Shown piece after piece: positions 37,583 through 49,279 of a stretch of 64,000 nucleotides of DNA. Position numbers and translations under genes: made by a program. The notes beneath the pieces are model-generated. The model was not told the DNA's origin and did not search any database. It saw nothing but the letters and a program-made list of their open reading frames with translations. Every line of letters starts with the position of its first letter. The first letter of the stretch is position 1. The DNA comes from Megaera polyxenophila. Lineage in GTDB: Bacteria > Pseudomonadota > Alphaproteobacteria > Rickettsiales > Rickettsiaceae. The DNA lies in NCBI RefSeq assembly GCF_029982035.1, contig NZ_CP104166.1:496001-560000 (forward strand). Reading direction: 5' to 3'.

Positions 37583-40117
37583 ATGAATATCAAAGAAATA
37601 GAGGAGAAATGGCAAAGAGCCTGGGATGAAGGCAACGCTTTTGTTTCAGACAATAACTCCCAAAAACCTAAATATTATGTTCTTGAAATGTGGCCTTATC
37701 CTTCAGGAAAATGCCACGTAGGGCATTTGCGTAACTATTCTATTGGAGACGTAATTGCACGTTTTTTTAGGGCTAAGGATTATAATGTTCTTCATCCTAT
37801 GGGCTGGGACGCTTTTGGTCTGCCGGCTGAAAATGCAGCAATTACTAACAAATTACATCCTGAAACCTGGACTTACTCTAATATTGACGTAATGAGAAAG
37901 CAATTAAAAGCTATTGGGCTTTCATATGATTGGAAAAGAGAACTTACTACCTGTGATCCAAGTTATTACAAGCATGAACAAAAGTTTTTTATTGATTTAT
38001 TAAACAAAGGATTAGCTTACCAGAAGGAATCTATTGTTAACTGGGATCCTGTTGATCAAACGGTACTAGCTAATGAACAGGTAGAGAATGGACGTGGCTG
38101 GAGATCGGGAGCATTAGTTGAAAAAAAATATCTGAAACAATGGTTTCTAAAAATTACAAACTACAATGAAGAATTATTAAAAGATATTGATAGTCTAGAT
38201 GGTTGGCCTGATAAGGTCAAGACAATGCAGAAAAACTGGATTGATAAATCCCAAGGTGCTAATTTCTACTTTAATGTAGCAGATAGTGACCAAAAAATTG
38301 AAGTATACACAACCACACCGGAAGCAATTTTTGGGGCAACATTTGTAGCACTAGCTTATAACCATCCATTTATTGAGAACATTAAACAGACTGATGAAAT
38401 AAAACAATTTATTGATAAATGTATCCATAATTCTACAGCTGAGTCTGATATAGAAAAAGCTAAAAAAGAAGCTGTATTTACCGGTTTATTTGCTGCTCAT
38501 CCTTTTGATAAAAATATTAAATTACCGATTATAATTGCAAACTTTGTTTTAATGGATTACGGCAGTGGTGCAATTTATGGATGTCCTGCCCATGATCAAA
38601 GAGACTTTGAGCTAAGCCAGAACACAAAAAACTTACCTGTAAGACAAATTGCTACGTCTAAAGACGGCTATATTGATTTAACTTCTAAAGCATACCTTTA
38701 CAAAGAAGACGATATAATAATTAATTCTTCATTTTTGACTGGTATGACAGTAAAAGACGCAAGAGAAAAAGTTATAAACAAATTTGAAGAACTTGGAATT
38801 GGCACTCGCAAAATTAACTACCGCCTAAGAGACTGGGGGATATCTAGACAAAGATATTGGGGTTGCCCTATTCCTATAATTTACTGCGAAAAATGTGGTA
38901 CTCTGCCGATTCCAATTAACGAATTACCGGTAGAGCTACCTAAAGATGTTAACTTCGAAAAACCAGGAAATCCTCTTGAACATCATCCATCCTGGAAACA
39001 TACAGATTGCCCTAAATGTAAAGGGAAAGCAACGCGGGAAACCGATACTTTTGACACCTTTTTTGAATCCTCTTGGTATTTTGCTCGTTTTTGTAATATT
39101 CACAGCAGTGAAATGGTTGACACAAAAAGCTGCGATTATTGGCTGCCTGTTGATCAGTATATAGGAGGGGTAGAACATGCCATACTACACTTACTTTATG
39201 CTAGGTTTTTTACTAAAGCCATGGCTGATATCAGATATTTAAAGACTCGTGAGCCATTTAAAAATCTTTTAACACAAGGTATGGTTTTACATATCACTTA
39301 TAAGGATAAATCCAGAAAATGGTTATACCCAAGCGAAGTTGAAACAAAAAATGGTAAATTTTTTCATAAAATAACAGGAGAAGAAGTTTATGAGGGTAAG
39401 CTCGAGAAAATGAGCAAATCTAAAAATAATGTTATTGACCTTGATCTCATGCTTGAAACTCATGGAGCAGATGCTATTAGAATGTTTGTTCTTTCTGATA
39501 GCCCAGCTGAAAGAGATTTAGAATGGTCTAATGCTGGAATTGACGGATGTAAAAAATTTATTGCTAAACTAACTGCCCAAACTGACAGAATATTTAATTT
39601 ATTAAAAAAAGGTGAGTCAAATAGTAAAAATAACAACGAGCTTAACAGCCAGGTTCATGCTACTATAAAAAACGTTACCGAAGATATTCTAGCCTATCGT
39701 TTAAATAAAGCAATTGCCAGAATCCGTGAATTATTTAATTATGTTTCAGATGAAGTTTCTAGGGAATCAGGCGACCTAGCTAATAGTTATTTCGGTATTA
39801 AAACTGTTATTCAATTACTGAACCCTTTTATTCCTCACATTACTGAGGAACTTTGGCAAAAAATCGGTAACGATGTTCCTTTATATAAAACTAGCTGGCC
39901 TAGCTTTGACGAATCAAAGTTGCAAGTTAGCACTTACACAATAGCTATACAGATTAACGGCAAACTTAGAGCAACTTATGATTTTTCTGTTAACGCAAGC
40001 CAAGAAGAAATTAAAAAGATTGTTATCAATCTACCAGCTATTCAAAAATATATCAATGATGCAGAAATCAAAAAATTTATTATTGTTCCACAAAAAATAG
40101 TTAACATTGTAGTGTAA
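37583..40117 (+). CDS. leuS: Leucyl-tRNA synthetase
   Basis: LeuRS charges tRNA-Leu. The class I HIGH motif is HVGH (residues 45-48, in PSGKCHVGHLRNYS). The CP1 editing domain follows (about 220-420, with TTTPEAIFGATFVALA and YGSGAIYGCPAHDQRD). A zinc-ribbon-like CEKCGTLP/CPKCKGKA pair is present, and KMSKS is at 609-613. The anticodon-binding and C-terminal domains are complete. The 844-residue length is normal. The rluB-like gene starts 3 bases after its stop. Confidence 0.97.
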   Translation: MNIKEIEEKWQRAWDEGNAFVSDNNSQKPKYYVLEMWPYPSGKCHVGHLRNYSIGDVIARFFRAKDYNVLHPMGWDAFGLPAENAAITNKLHPETWTYSNIDVMRKQLKAIGLSYDWKRELTTCDPSYYKHEQKFFIDLLNKGLAYQKESIVNWDPVDQTVLANEQVENGRGWRSGALVEKKYLKQWFLKITNYNEELLKDIDSLDGWPDKVKTMQKNWIDKSQGANFYFNVADSDQKIEVYTTTPEAIFGATFVALAYNHPFIENIKQTDEIKQFIDKCIHNSTAESDIEKAKKEAVFTGLFAAHPFDKNIKLPIIIANFVLMDYGSGAIYGCPAHDQRDFELSQNTKNLPVRQIATSKDGYIDLTSKAYLYKEDDIIINSSFLTGMTVKDAREKVINKFEELGIGTRKINYRLRDWGISRQRYWGCPIPIIYCEKCGTLPIPINELPVELPKDVNFEKPGNPLEHHPSWKHTDCPKCKGKATRETDTFDTFFESSWYFARFCNIHSSEMVDTKSCDYWLPVDQYIGGVEHAILHLLYARFFTKAMADIRYLKTREPFKNLLTQGMVLHITYKDKSRKWLYPSEVETKNGKFFHKITGEEVYEGKLEKMSKSKNNVIDLDLMLETHGADAIRMFVLSDSPAERDLEWSNAGIDGCKKFIAKLTAQTDRIFNLLKKGESNSKNNNELNSQVHATIKNVTEDILAYRLNKAIARIRELFNYVSDEVSRESGDLANSYFGIKTVIQLLNPFIPHITEELWQKIGNDVPLYKTSWPSFDESKLQVSTYTIAIQINGKLRATYDFSVNASQEEIKKIVINLPAIQKYINDAEIKKFIIVPQKIVNIVV

Positions 40118-40120
40118 TTT

Positions 40121-40825
40121 ATGAGCAAATTTATCTCCGGCCGAATAGCAAAATTTATTGCGGCGGCAGGAATTTGTTCAAGACGGCAGGCTGAAAAAAT
40201 GGTTCTCCAAGGACGAATCAGAATAGATGGACAAACCATAAACACTCCAGTAATCACCGTTACTCCAGAAAATGTCGTAGAGATAGATGGAAAAATAATA
40301 AGCCTAATAGAGCAAACAAGGCTTTGGTTGTATTATAAACCAGTAGGCTTGATTACCACTCACCACGATCCCCAAAACAGACCCACAGTTTTCGAAGCTT
40401 TAAAGCCTTACTTACCTCGAGTAATTTCCGTAGGTAGATTGGATTTAAACAGCGAGGGCCTGTTATTGCTTACAAATAGTGGCACTTTAGCCCAAGAACT
40501 TGAATCACCGAAAAACAATTTTGCAAGGGTTTACAAAGTACGCGCACATGGTAAAGTTTCAAGTTTAATTACCTATATTATACATAATAAGTCTCGCCCA
40601 CTGACAATTGATAATATAACTTATACACCCAAATCGATCAGATTAATTTCAGAAGGTGGAACAAATTCATGGTTTGAGGTAATATTAACTGAAGGAAAAA
40701 ATCGGGAAATTAGAAAGATTTTTGAATATTTTTCTCTGAAAGTAAACCGCTTGATTAGGGTTAAATACGGTAAATACGACCTCGGAAACTTAAAATCTGG
40801 AGAGTTTAAAGAAGTTAGGGTATAA
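40121..40825 (+). CDS. rluB: 23S rRNA pseudouridine synthase, RsuA/RluB family
   Basis: An S4 RNA-binding domain (residues 7-55, GRIAKFIAAAGICSRRQAEK) precedes the synthase domain. The catalytic motif is GRLDLNSEGLLLLTN (Asp108), and the C-terminal pattern LTEGKNREIRKIFEYF completes it. RluB modifies helix 89 of 23S rRNA; RsuA and RluE/F relatives share the fold, so the exact target site is an inference from length (234) and the S4 domain. Translationally close to leuS. A strong hairpin follows. Confidence 0.9.
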   Translation: MSKFISGRIAKFIAAAGICSRRQAEKMVLQGRIRIDGQTINTPVITVTPENVVEIDGKIISLIEQTRLWLYYKPVGLITTHHDPQNRPTVFEALKPYLPRVISVGRLDLNSEGLLLLTNSGTLAQELESPKNNFARVYKVRAHGKVSSLITYIIHNKSRPLTIDNITYTPKSIRLISEGGTNSWFEVILTEGKNREIRKIFEYFSLKVNRLIRVKYGKYDLGNLKSGEFKEVRV

Positions 40826-40832
40826 AATTTTG

Positions 40833-40869
40833 TTTATGTAGTTAACCTTATCCCACTTAACTACATAAA
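40833..40869 (+). terminator. Terminator hairpin after rluB-like gene
   Basis: A perfect 13-base inverted repeat TTTATGTAGTTAA / TTAACTACATAAA with an 11-base loop begins 8 bases after the stop. The remaining 40870-41129 stretch shows no gene. Confidence 0.65.
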
Positions 40870-41129
40870 AATCTCACTAATTGACTCGATATTTAATGTA
40901 CTAAAAACCATATAAGCTTAGAACATTCAAAGCATAGGTTGCTTATTAATTTTCTGAGGCATGCCCGCTTGTATTACTGGTTATGCTGTTAAAAAATCTA
41001 CCTTAACACCTCGTAATTTGAGCAATTCTCATCCTTTTTTATCCTAAACTGGCGTTAAGTAAATTAAATACTTCCTACTTCCCATGCGGTTATATAATTT
41101 TTGTAACAAAATCCAATAAGCCAGGAAGG

Positions 41130-41279
41130 TTATGTTATTTCTTTTTGAGTCTCTTGTTTCCTGGGTTTACTTTTTGATTTTCTTCTTAATAAGTTATTTT
41201 TTAGAGCTGAAGAGAGTCTTAAAATTTTATCTTCTTTTTTACTTTTGTTTAAAGCAGCACCGTCTCTTGCTTTTTCCAT
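41130..41279 (-). CDS. Small basic protein of 49 residues
   Basis: A 49-codon frame on the minus strand starts 47 bases after the dacA-like stop. It is highly charged and ends in a Lys/Arg-rich tail, with the central motif LRLSSALKNNLLRRKSK. Short alphaproteobacterial proteins with a SxALRxNLxRRK pattern are known but uncharacterised, and this looks like one. RNA or DNA binding is conceivable from the charge. No function is assigned. Confidence 0.55.
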   Translation of the reverse strand: MEKARDGAALNKSKKEDKILRLSSALKNNLLRRKSKSKPRKQETQKEIT

Positions 41280-41326
41280 TTTTATATAAAATTTTTGTTG
41301 AAACAAAATAAAGACTTCAAGTGTTT

Positions 41327-42232
41327 TTACGTCTCTTTACTACTCGCTAATTTTATTTTGCTTTTTGCTGCTTTCTTAGTTTTTAAAGTGTCGTTTTTTA
41401 TGCCAAAATGCTTATCAAGTAAGCTCGCCATTTTTCTGTCCCGATGAATAGCCTTGCTACTCCCGGTGACAACTCCTACAAGGGTTTTACCATTTCTTGT
41501 AGCCACCGTAATTAAATTACACCCAGCAGGATTAGTAAAGCCGGTTTTAAGTCCCTCCGCACCAGGATAGTTAGCTGTAAGCCTATTATGTCCATTTATT
41601 TGTTTACCCTTAAACTTAAAACTTGTTCTTGCAAAAAAACCGTAATATTTAGGAAAATCCCTTTTTATAGCGATAGATAGCTTGGCTAAATCAATCGGAG
41701 TAGTTTTTTGATCTGGGTGATGCCATCCCGAAGCATTAGTAAAAAAGCTGTTTTTCATTCCTAATTGTTTAGCACGTATATTCATTAATTTAGCAAACTT
41801 TTGTTCTGAACCGGCAACATTTTCAGCCACAACTATAGCTGCATCATTTGCAGATTTAACAATTAATGCGAGAATCGCTTCTCTAACGCTGATTTGCTCC
41901 CCAGCTTTCAAATGTAACTTTGATGGATGAGCTTTCGTAGCGTTCTGGGATACATATAATTTATCATTCAAGGAAAATTTACCGGCTTCTAATGCTTCAA
42001 ATAACATATATAAAGTCATAACTTTAGTAAGAGAAGCAGGATAAACCTTTACATTTTGATTATGGGAATGCAATATCATTCCCGTTTTACCATCGACTAT
42101 TAGGCTTGTTTGAACTGGGCCACTAGCCCTTGTTTGTGATTTTTTCCTCGCTGCTTCTGATAGATTCAATTGCAGGCTAAAAATAACTAGAAAAACAGGT
42201 ATAGCTATAAAATATTTAAATTTTAACAGCAT
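41327..42232 (-). CDS. D-alanyl-D-alanine carboxypeptidase (PBP5/6-like)
   Basis: This penicillin-binding enzyme trims the terminal D-Ala from peptidoglycan stem peptides in the periplasm. A signal peptide (1-27) is followed by the three serine-hydrolase motifs: SLTK (67-70, nucleophile Ser67), SAN (127-129) and KTG (229-231). The C-terminal PBP5 domain 2 and membrane amphipathic helix are missing or very short at 301 residues, as in the DacF-type proteins. It lies 88 bases downstream of an AmpG-like gene on the same strand, which fits joint peptidoglycan turnover. Confidence 0.93.
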   Translation of the reverse strand: MLLKFKYFIAIPVFLVIFSLQLNLSEAARKKSQTRASGPVQTSLIVDGKTGMILHSHNQNVKVYPASLTKVMTLYMLFEALEAGKFSLNDKLYVSQNATKAHPSKLHLKAGEQISVREAILALIVKSANDAAIVVAENVAGSEQKFAKLMNIRAKQLGMKNSFFTNASGWHHPDQKTTPIDLAKLSIAIKRDFPKYYGFFARTSFKFKGKQINGHNRLTANYPGAEGLKTGFTNPAGCNLITVATRNGKTLVGVVTGSSKAIHRDRKMASLLDKHFGIKNDTLKTKKAAKSKIKLASSKET

Positions 42233-42320
42233 AAAGATTGCAACTCTCCAAAATTTTTTCAGTTTAAGATCAACCTTTGCGAAGATTATCCTAACACATT
42301 GTTATTTACAGCAAAATAAA

Positions 42321-43562
42321 TTATTTATTCTCATATTTATTTTTTAAGTATGTGAGAATTAAAATGCCAGGGATAGCCAAGATAATTGTCCCGAAGAAAT
42401 ATAAATCCCATCCTACTTGCTCAACTATGCTCCCCCCATAAATAACTATGGTATGGCTGAATAAGCCAGAAGCACTGCTAAATAAAGCATATTGCGTGGC
42501 AGAGAATTTTTTATTACATAGCACACTTAAGTATCCGACTAAAGCTCCCATTCCCATACCTCCGGCAACATTTTCAATAGCAATTGCAACCATAAAAGCA
42601 TTAATATCATGACCCATATGGTTTAACCAAATGAAAGAAGCATTAGTAATACTTTGAGCAACGGCGGTTATTATCATTCCCTTAAAACTGCCTACACAGT
42701 ACATTATGTAACCGCCAAGGTAAGTTCCGACAATAGTTGCAAACACCCCAAATGTCCCTGATACAAAACCAATTTCACTTTTTGTAAAACCTAATTCAAG
42801 GTAAAAGGGCATAGCTACTACCCCTAGCATTGCATCGCCCAGCTTAAAGAAAATGATAGCCAGTAATATTGCAATTGCCCCCTCCCTTTTAAAAAAATCA
42901 ATAAATGGGTCAAGCGTCATCACTTTCCAAGAATGTAGGGAAAAAGCATTAAATTTATCACGGATTATGACAGGTTCATTCAGCGATAAAATGTAAAAGA
43001 TTACAGCAAAATATGACAGGGCTATAATAGAAAATACTTTTGCCCATCCATATAACTCAGAGAAATAAAATGCACCGGAGGATATTATTATTAATCCTAT
43101 TCTATAGCCAAATATAGTATTTGCAGCACCTATAGCTTGCATTTCCTTTTCTAAAATATCTATCCTAAAAGCGTCGAAAATAATATCAAAAGTAGCTGAG
43201 AGCACCCCCAGAGCGATAACTAAAACGTATAATTCGGCAAGGGAATTCTGTGGATCTACTTTACTCATAGAAAATAAAATAAAAGCTAGAGCACCTGCGC
43301 ATAAAATCATCCAGCTTTTTCGATGACCAATTTTCCCTAATACTGGTATCTTTATCTGGTCAATAATAGGAGCCCACAAGAATTTTAATGAATAAAATAT
43401 TTTAGATATTGAAAAGGTAGTTATTACTGCAAGAGCAATTTGCTCTTCCGTTAACCACGCTGAAATAACCCTATATAATATACCAAGAGGCATTGCGCTA
43501 AAAATTGCTAAAATAAAAATTTGCAAATGCCGATAATCTGTAAAAATTTTTAATACGCTCAT
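42321..43562 (-). CDS. AmpG-like MFS permease
   Basis: The 413-residue protein has twelve membrane helices. The N-terminal pattern FSAMPLGILYRVISAWL and the region RKSWMILCAGALAF resemble the AmpG family, which imports anhydro-muropeptides for recycling. Rickettsiales carry several AmpG-like genes, so a different substrate is possible. It lies upstream of the carboxypeptidase gene. The 43563-43844 region between this and the divergent kinase gene has no gene. Confidence 0.85.
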   Translation of the reverse strand: MSVLKIFTDYRHLQIFILAIFSAMPLGILYRVISAWLTEEQIALAVITTFSISKIFYSLKFLWAPIIDQIKIPVLGKIGHRKSWMILCAGALAFILFSMSKVDPQNSLAELYVLVIALGVLSATFDIIFDAFRIDILEKEMQAIGAANTIFGYRIGLIIISSGAFYFSELYGWAKVFSIIALSYFAVIFYILSLNEPVIIRDKFNAFSLHSWKVMTLDPFIDFFKREGAIAILLAIIFFKLGDAMLGVVAMPFYLELGFTKSEIGFVSGTFGVFATIVGTYLGGYIMYCVGSFKGMIITAVAQSITNASFIWLNHMGHDINAFMVAIAIENVAGGMGMGALVGYLSVLCNKKFSATQYALFSSASGLFSHTIVIYGGSIVEQVGWDLYFFGTIILAIPGILILTYLKNKYENK

Positions 43563-44430
43563 ACTTAACTAAATAGTCTTTTAAAAATTCTCAACAACAC
43601 CTAATAAGCCATAACTGACTACTAAAGTACTATAAAGTACTAACCTGGTATATGCTAATACAGCATAACAGTCAATTTAAAAAATTATTTTTTTGGCTAA
43701 ACAACTAGTTTGCAACTGTTTGTGCATTTCTAGAGAAATTTTTTTGGTATTGTTTTTTAAGTCTAGAGCTATTAGTAGGACTCTGTTATTCTTAAGATGC
43801 TAGGAATAACCTCAACCAACAATATACTATAGTTTGAACGTTAAATGATTCAGAATAAACATATAATTAGATTATCATTTATTGGGTTATTTTTAAACAT
43901 AATAGCAAACATAGTGCTATATAGATACTTCATGATAGAAGAGGTTGTAATTAAGCAAATTTCCGACCAAAATGCTAGGATTGCTGAAATATATAAACAC
44001 AAGATAAGCCACCTATCGGTGGCAGCTTAAAAGAAGATACTCTTGACCGATAAATATTTATGGAGGATTATAATACTGGTATTTGATTTGTTTTAACTTG
44101 AGTTATAAAGACTGAATGTTAGACATACATAAGATAATATATAATTGAGTTATGAGTAACTTGCACTCTGAGCAGCATTTGGTCAATGAATTAGCGGTAA
44201 AAACTCTTAAGGCCATTTCTAAAGAGCAAGCAATTCCTTACAGCAGGATCAAAAAGATTTTTTCCGAAGGAGATAAGGAAATAGCCAAGGCTTTCTGGAT
44301 AATGTTGCGAAAAATATCTCCCAATCATAAGTATAATTCTGTTTACTATTGCCCTGATTGTAAAGAATTTGATTTAGAACGCAAAGGAAGAAAGATTCCT
44401 TGGTAAGAAAACATTAACTATAAGTAATTT

Positions 44431-46740
44431 ATGGAAATAGTCGGTAAAGGAATATCTATAAAACATATTTTTCTAGACCGTGGTAATTGGTCTCGATTTC
44501 GCTAAAAAATACGGCAAGCTAAGATACGGCATTATTTTCAACGTCACTAAAGTTATATCGTGTGGAACGAAATATTTAGGATTTAAACGTTATAGCTGCC
44601 GTGATTGTAACCGCAATAAATCGGTAGCATTCAGCTGTAAAGGTAGGTTTTGTTCTCGTTGTGGTAAGAAACAAACGGATCAATGGGTGAGTAAGGCTAG
44701 CAATGTTCTACCAAAAACACGATGGCAGCACATTACATTTACAATGCCGGACTCTTTATGGCCGATATTTTGGCTCAATCGTGATCTGTTTGGATTGATT
44801 TCCGGTATTGCAGCAGGAATTATTAAGGAGATAGCTACAAAGAAAAATCTTGTGGTTGGTATATTTACTGCCTTACACACTTTCGGTAGAGATTTAAAAC
44901 GCAATGTTCATATCCATTTATCGGTTACTTGCGGCGGTATAAATAGCAAAGGCAAGTGGCAAAAATTATTTTTTCCTGCCGAACCTATTAAAAAAATGTG
45001 GAGACATAGAGTCCTTGAGTTATTTCGCTTTCAATATATCTCAAGTAATTTGAAGTTGCCGTCCGCATATCAAAATGCTGAGAATTTTAATAACTGGATG
45101 AGTAGTTTATACGAAATCAGTTGGTATGTTTATTTACAAAAACCATCGGATGATCATAAACGCAACATAGAATATTTAGGGCGGTATATAAAACGCCCCC
45201 TATTTCCGAGACAAGAATAGAAAATTACGACGGAAAGCAGGTAACGTTTAAATTTCTTGATCACTATAATAATACAATTGATCGCATAACTATGCCCGTG
45301 ATGCAGTTCATAGCTATTAACCCACCAATTAAATACCCGACATAACTATTGCCAAGAAGGAAGGAATTTGTATAATGCAATAATGTCAAAAAGTGAAGAT
45401 TTTAGGAAATTATCAATAAGCGCACAAGCGTCGATGAGAAAGATTGCTCTAAAACTAGTAAAAAGAGGAGAGAGTCAATCGTCGGTAGGTGAATTAATAG
45501 GAGTGAGTCGCCAGACAGTAAATGAATGGGTAAGGAGGGAAAAGAGAGGCGACAAGTACGCAATTAGTGGGAAGTTAAGAGGTAGAAAGATAGGAGAGAA
45601 AAGGCTTATAACCGAAGATCAAAGTAAAATAATACAAGGGTACGTAAATATCTCTAGACCAGAAGATCACAATATCAAATCAGCATTATGGTCAAGAAAA
45701 TCAGTTAATGCACTCATCAAAAAACATTGTGGATTTTTTCTTCCCCTAAGTACAATAGGCGAATATTTAAGAAGATGGGGGTATACTGCACAAAAGCCAA
45801 AGAAGTTAGCATATGAGCAGCAACCCAAAAGGGTTCAATTTTGGTTAGATGAAGAATATCCGTCAATAGCCAAGCAAGCAGAATATGAAAAGGCAGAAAT
45901 ACATTGGTGCGACGAAGTAGGGATAAAACAAGAGTGTCAGGTATTACAAAGCTATTCTTTAAAAGGAAAAACCCCTGTTGTGATTCATAAATCGAAGAGA
46001 TTTAGTATAAACATGATATCCACTGTTACAAATAACGGTAAGCTAAGGTTTATGCTGTACGAAGAGACACTAAAAACAAATGTATTTATAGAATTTTTAC
46101 GGAGGTTGGTAAAATACTCCAAGAAAAAAATCTTCTTAATCCTAGATAATCTCAAGGTTCATCATAGCAAAAAAGTACAAATATGGACTCGGAAACATAA
46201 AAAGAAAATTTCTTTATTTTTTCTGCCTCCGTATACTCCGCAACATAATCCGGATGAATATTTAAACAACGATTTAAAAAGAAATGTAAATAGGAAACAT
46301 ATACCTCTTACAAAATCTGAACTCCAAGGGAATTTAAAATCTTACCTAAGGACTCTGCAAAATAACCCAGAACATATCAAAAGATTATTTCAGGCGAAAG
46401 AAGTAAAATATGCCGCCTAAGTCGGGTATTTAATTGGTGGGTTAATAGTCTGATTATGCATATACCAGATCGTTATTTTCGAATGATTAGGTATTACGGT
46501 TTTTTATCTAATAGAACTAGGGGCGTACAATTACCTATCGTATATAAGGCAATTAATCAAATCGTTCATAAGAAAACTAAGCTCATTAGTTGGAGATTAA
46601 TGATTTGGTTGAATTTTAAAATAGATCCTCTGTTTTGCTATAATTGCAATAAATGTATGAATCTGCGGCAAGTTTATTACGGTTTATCTCCGCCATTGTT
46701 ATTAATAAGAATCAATGAATTATTATCAACGCCTAGATAA
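44431..46740 (+). pseudogene. IS91-family transposase, frameshifted and interrupted (copy B)
   Basis: An N-terminal stub from ATG 44431 (ending LDRGNWSRFR) overlaps the main frame that starts near 44480. The main frame carries the zinc region and the HUH motif NVHIHLSVTCGG. A lost C near 45200 and then IS630 copy 4 at 45317 separate the C-terminal part, which ends at 46740. Confidence 0.8.
45317..46445 (+). mobile_element. IS630-family element, copy 4, with intact transposase (45383-46420)
   Basis: 1,129 bp, TA-flanked (45315-45316 and 46446-46447). Here both flanks continue the IS91 sequence, so the site is a clean single insertion. The 345-residue transposase gene is at 45383-46420 and is identical to copies 1 and 3. 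The insertion point differs from that in IS91 copy A, so the two events are independent. Confidence 0.92.
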
Positions 46741-47468
46741 CATCATTATGGCGAACACTTCTTTCACGTCTTAGCCACATAATTTGTAAAACTGAACCTA
46801 TTTTTAGATAGATTCTGGCAGAGATTTTTATAAAAGTGTTGATAATTTCTAATATTGTGGCTTGTAACTACATTTTATTAAACGAATTTTCAAAGTTTTG
46901 ATTAACAATTTTTCTGGTTACAAATTTTGAAATTCCTATACTATAAAATATGGGCTAATAATAAAAGCGCCGTACTTAAACTAAAAAACCGAAATTTTGA
47001 ATCGTTAATGACCGATCAAGATTTTATCCAATTTGCTAAAAAATCTTCCCAATTTTTCAATGAATTAAAGACTAATATATCTTTATACGATAAGAATGGT
47101 AGAAAATTTATTGAAAGCCAGTCTAACGACTTTTTAAATGTTAAATTAAATGATAGCACTTATTTATATAGTAAATTTATTCTAATTTTAGACAAATACT
47201 TTTTAAATTCATATTTTGCTAAAAATCCATTAATGGAAGCTATGAGAGGTAAAACTAGAAATATACTAGTTTCGAGAGCTATGGTTACTGATCAAGATGG
47301 TTTAGAAAATGAAATATCTTATATAATTACTTATATTCCTATTATTGATTCTGAAAATGGAGAATTTAACGTAGATGGTATTGTTGAAATTACAACTGAT
47401 ATAACAGATCAGTGGAACAATATTGCTTATCTTGAGAAAAGAATATTTATAAGTTTTATTGTTATATT

Positions 47469-49279
47469 TTAGTATAGGAAATTCAAAATTTGCAACCAGA
47501 AAAATCATCAATCAGCTTTTTAAAAATTCGTTTAATAAATATGTAGTTACCAGCCACAATATTAGAAATTATCAACACTTTTACAAAAATCTCTGCCAGA
47601 ATCTATCTAAAAATAGGTTCAGTTTTACAAATTATGTGGCCAAGACGTGAAAGAAGTGTTCGCCATAATGATGTTATCTAGGCGTTGATAATAATTCATT
47701 GGTTCTTATTAATAACAATGGCGGAGATAAACCGTAATAAACTTGCCGCAGATTCATACATTTATTGCAATTATAGCAAAACAGAGGATCTATTTTAAAA
47801 TTCAACCAAATCATTAATCTCCAACTAATGAGCTTAGTTTTCTTATGAACGATTTGATTAATTGCCTTATATACGATAGGTAATTGTACGCCCCTAGTTC
47901 TATTAGATAAAAAACCGTAATACCTAATCATTCGAAAATAACGATCTGGTATATGCATAATCAGACTAGCTATGAACTGCATCACGGGCATAGTTATGCG
48001 ATCAATTGTATTATTATAGTGATCAAGAAATTTAAACGTTACCTGCTTTCCGTCGTAATTTTCTATTCTTGTCTCGGAAATAGGGGGCGTTTTATATACC
48101 GCCCTAAATATTCTATGTTGCGTTTATGATCATCCGATGGTTTTTGTAAATAAACATACCAACTGATTTCGTATAAACTACTCATCCAGTTATTAAAATT
48201 CTCAGCATTTTGATATGCGGACGGCAACTTCAAATTACTTGAGATATATTGAAAGCGAAATAACTCAAGGACTCTATGTCTCCACATTTTTTTAATAGGT
48301 TCGGCAGGAAAAAATAATTTTTGCCACTTGCCTTTGCTATTTATACCGCCGCAAGTAACCGATAAATGGATATGAACATTGCGTTTTAAATCTCTACCGA
48401 AAGTGTGTAAGGCAGTAAATATACCAACCACAAGATTTTTCTTTGTAGCTATCTCCTTAATAATTCCTGCTGCAATACCGGAAATCAATCCAAACAGATC
48501 ACGATTGAGCCAAAATATCGGCCATAAAGAGTCCGGCATTGTAAATGTAATGTGCTGCCATCGTGTTTTTGGTAGAACATTGCTAGCCTTACTCACCCAT
48601 TGATCCGTTTGTTTCTTACCACAACGAGAACAAAACCTACCTTTACAGCTGAATGCTACCGATTTATTGCGGTTACAATCACGGCAGCTATAACGTTTAA
48701 ATCCTAAATATTTCGTTCCACACGATATAACTTTAGTGACGTTGAAAATAATGCCGTATCTTAGCTTGCCGTATTTTTTAGCGAAATCGAGACCAATTAC
48801 CACGGTCTAGAAAAATATGTTTTATAGATATTCCTTTACCGACTATTTCCATAAATTACTTATAGTTAATGTTTTCTTACCAAGGAATCTTTCTTCCTTT
48901 GCGTTCTAAATCAAATTCTTTACAATCAGGGCAATAGTAAACAGAATTATACTTATGATTGGGAGATATTTTTCGCAACATTATCCAGAAAGCCTTGGCT
49001 ATTTCCTTATCTCCTTCGGAAAAAATCTTTTTGATCCTGCTGTAAGGAATTGCTTGCTCTTTAGAAATGGCCTTAAGAGTTTTTACCGCTAATTCATTGA
49101 CCAAATGCTGCTCAGAGTGCAAGTTACTCATAACTCAATTATATATTATCTTATGTATGTCTAACATTCAGTCTTTATAACTCAAGTTAAAACAAATCAA
49201 ATACCAGTATTATAATCCTCCATAAATATTTATCGGTCAAGGGTATCTTCTTTTAAGCTGCCACCGATAGGTGGCTTAT
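47469..49279 (-). mobile_element. IS91-family element, copy C (uninterrupted)
   Basis: About 1,811 bp in reverse orientation, with the hairpin end facing CTTG at 49280-49283 (CAAG on its own strand). The 84-residue frame is at 49131-48877. It is the only copy without IS630 and serves as the reference for the others. The right end (47469) ends a few bases earlier than in A and B, and the exact boundary is uncertain by about 6 bases. Confidence 0.87.
47674..48852 (-). pseudogene. IS91-family transposase in three frames (copy C)
   Basis: The frames are 48852 to about 48780 (N-terminal stub), 48803-48063 (zinc region and HUH core) and 47991-47674 (C-terminal part, with YYGFLSNRTRGVQLPIVYK and CYNCNKCMNLRQ). 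A five-C run near 48090 and an A-rich run near 48780 are the break points. Either the protein needs two frameshifts, or all copies descend from a dead copy moved in trans. Confidence 0.75.

Larger units (their letters stand above)
44004..46950 (+). mobile_element. IS91-family element, copy B (holds IS630 copy 4)
   Basis: Starts right after CAAG (44000-44003) in the kinase gene, with the same left hairpin as copies A and C. Without the IS630 insert it is 1,816 bp. Its 84-residue frame is at 44152-44406. The transposase frames (44431-45220, then the C-terminal part to 46740) have the same two breaks as copy C. Confidence 0.87.

Noticed and set aside
46456..46740. 94-codon frame as a separate gene
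   Set aside because: It is the C-terminal part of the IS91 transposase, cut off by IS630 copy 4; the same sequence is continuous in copy C.
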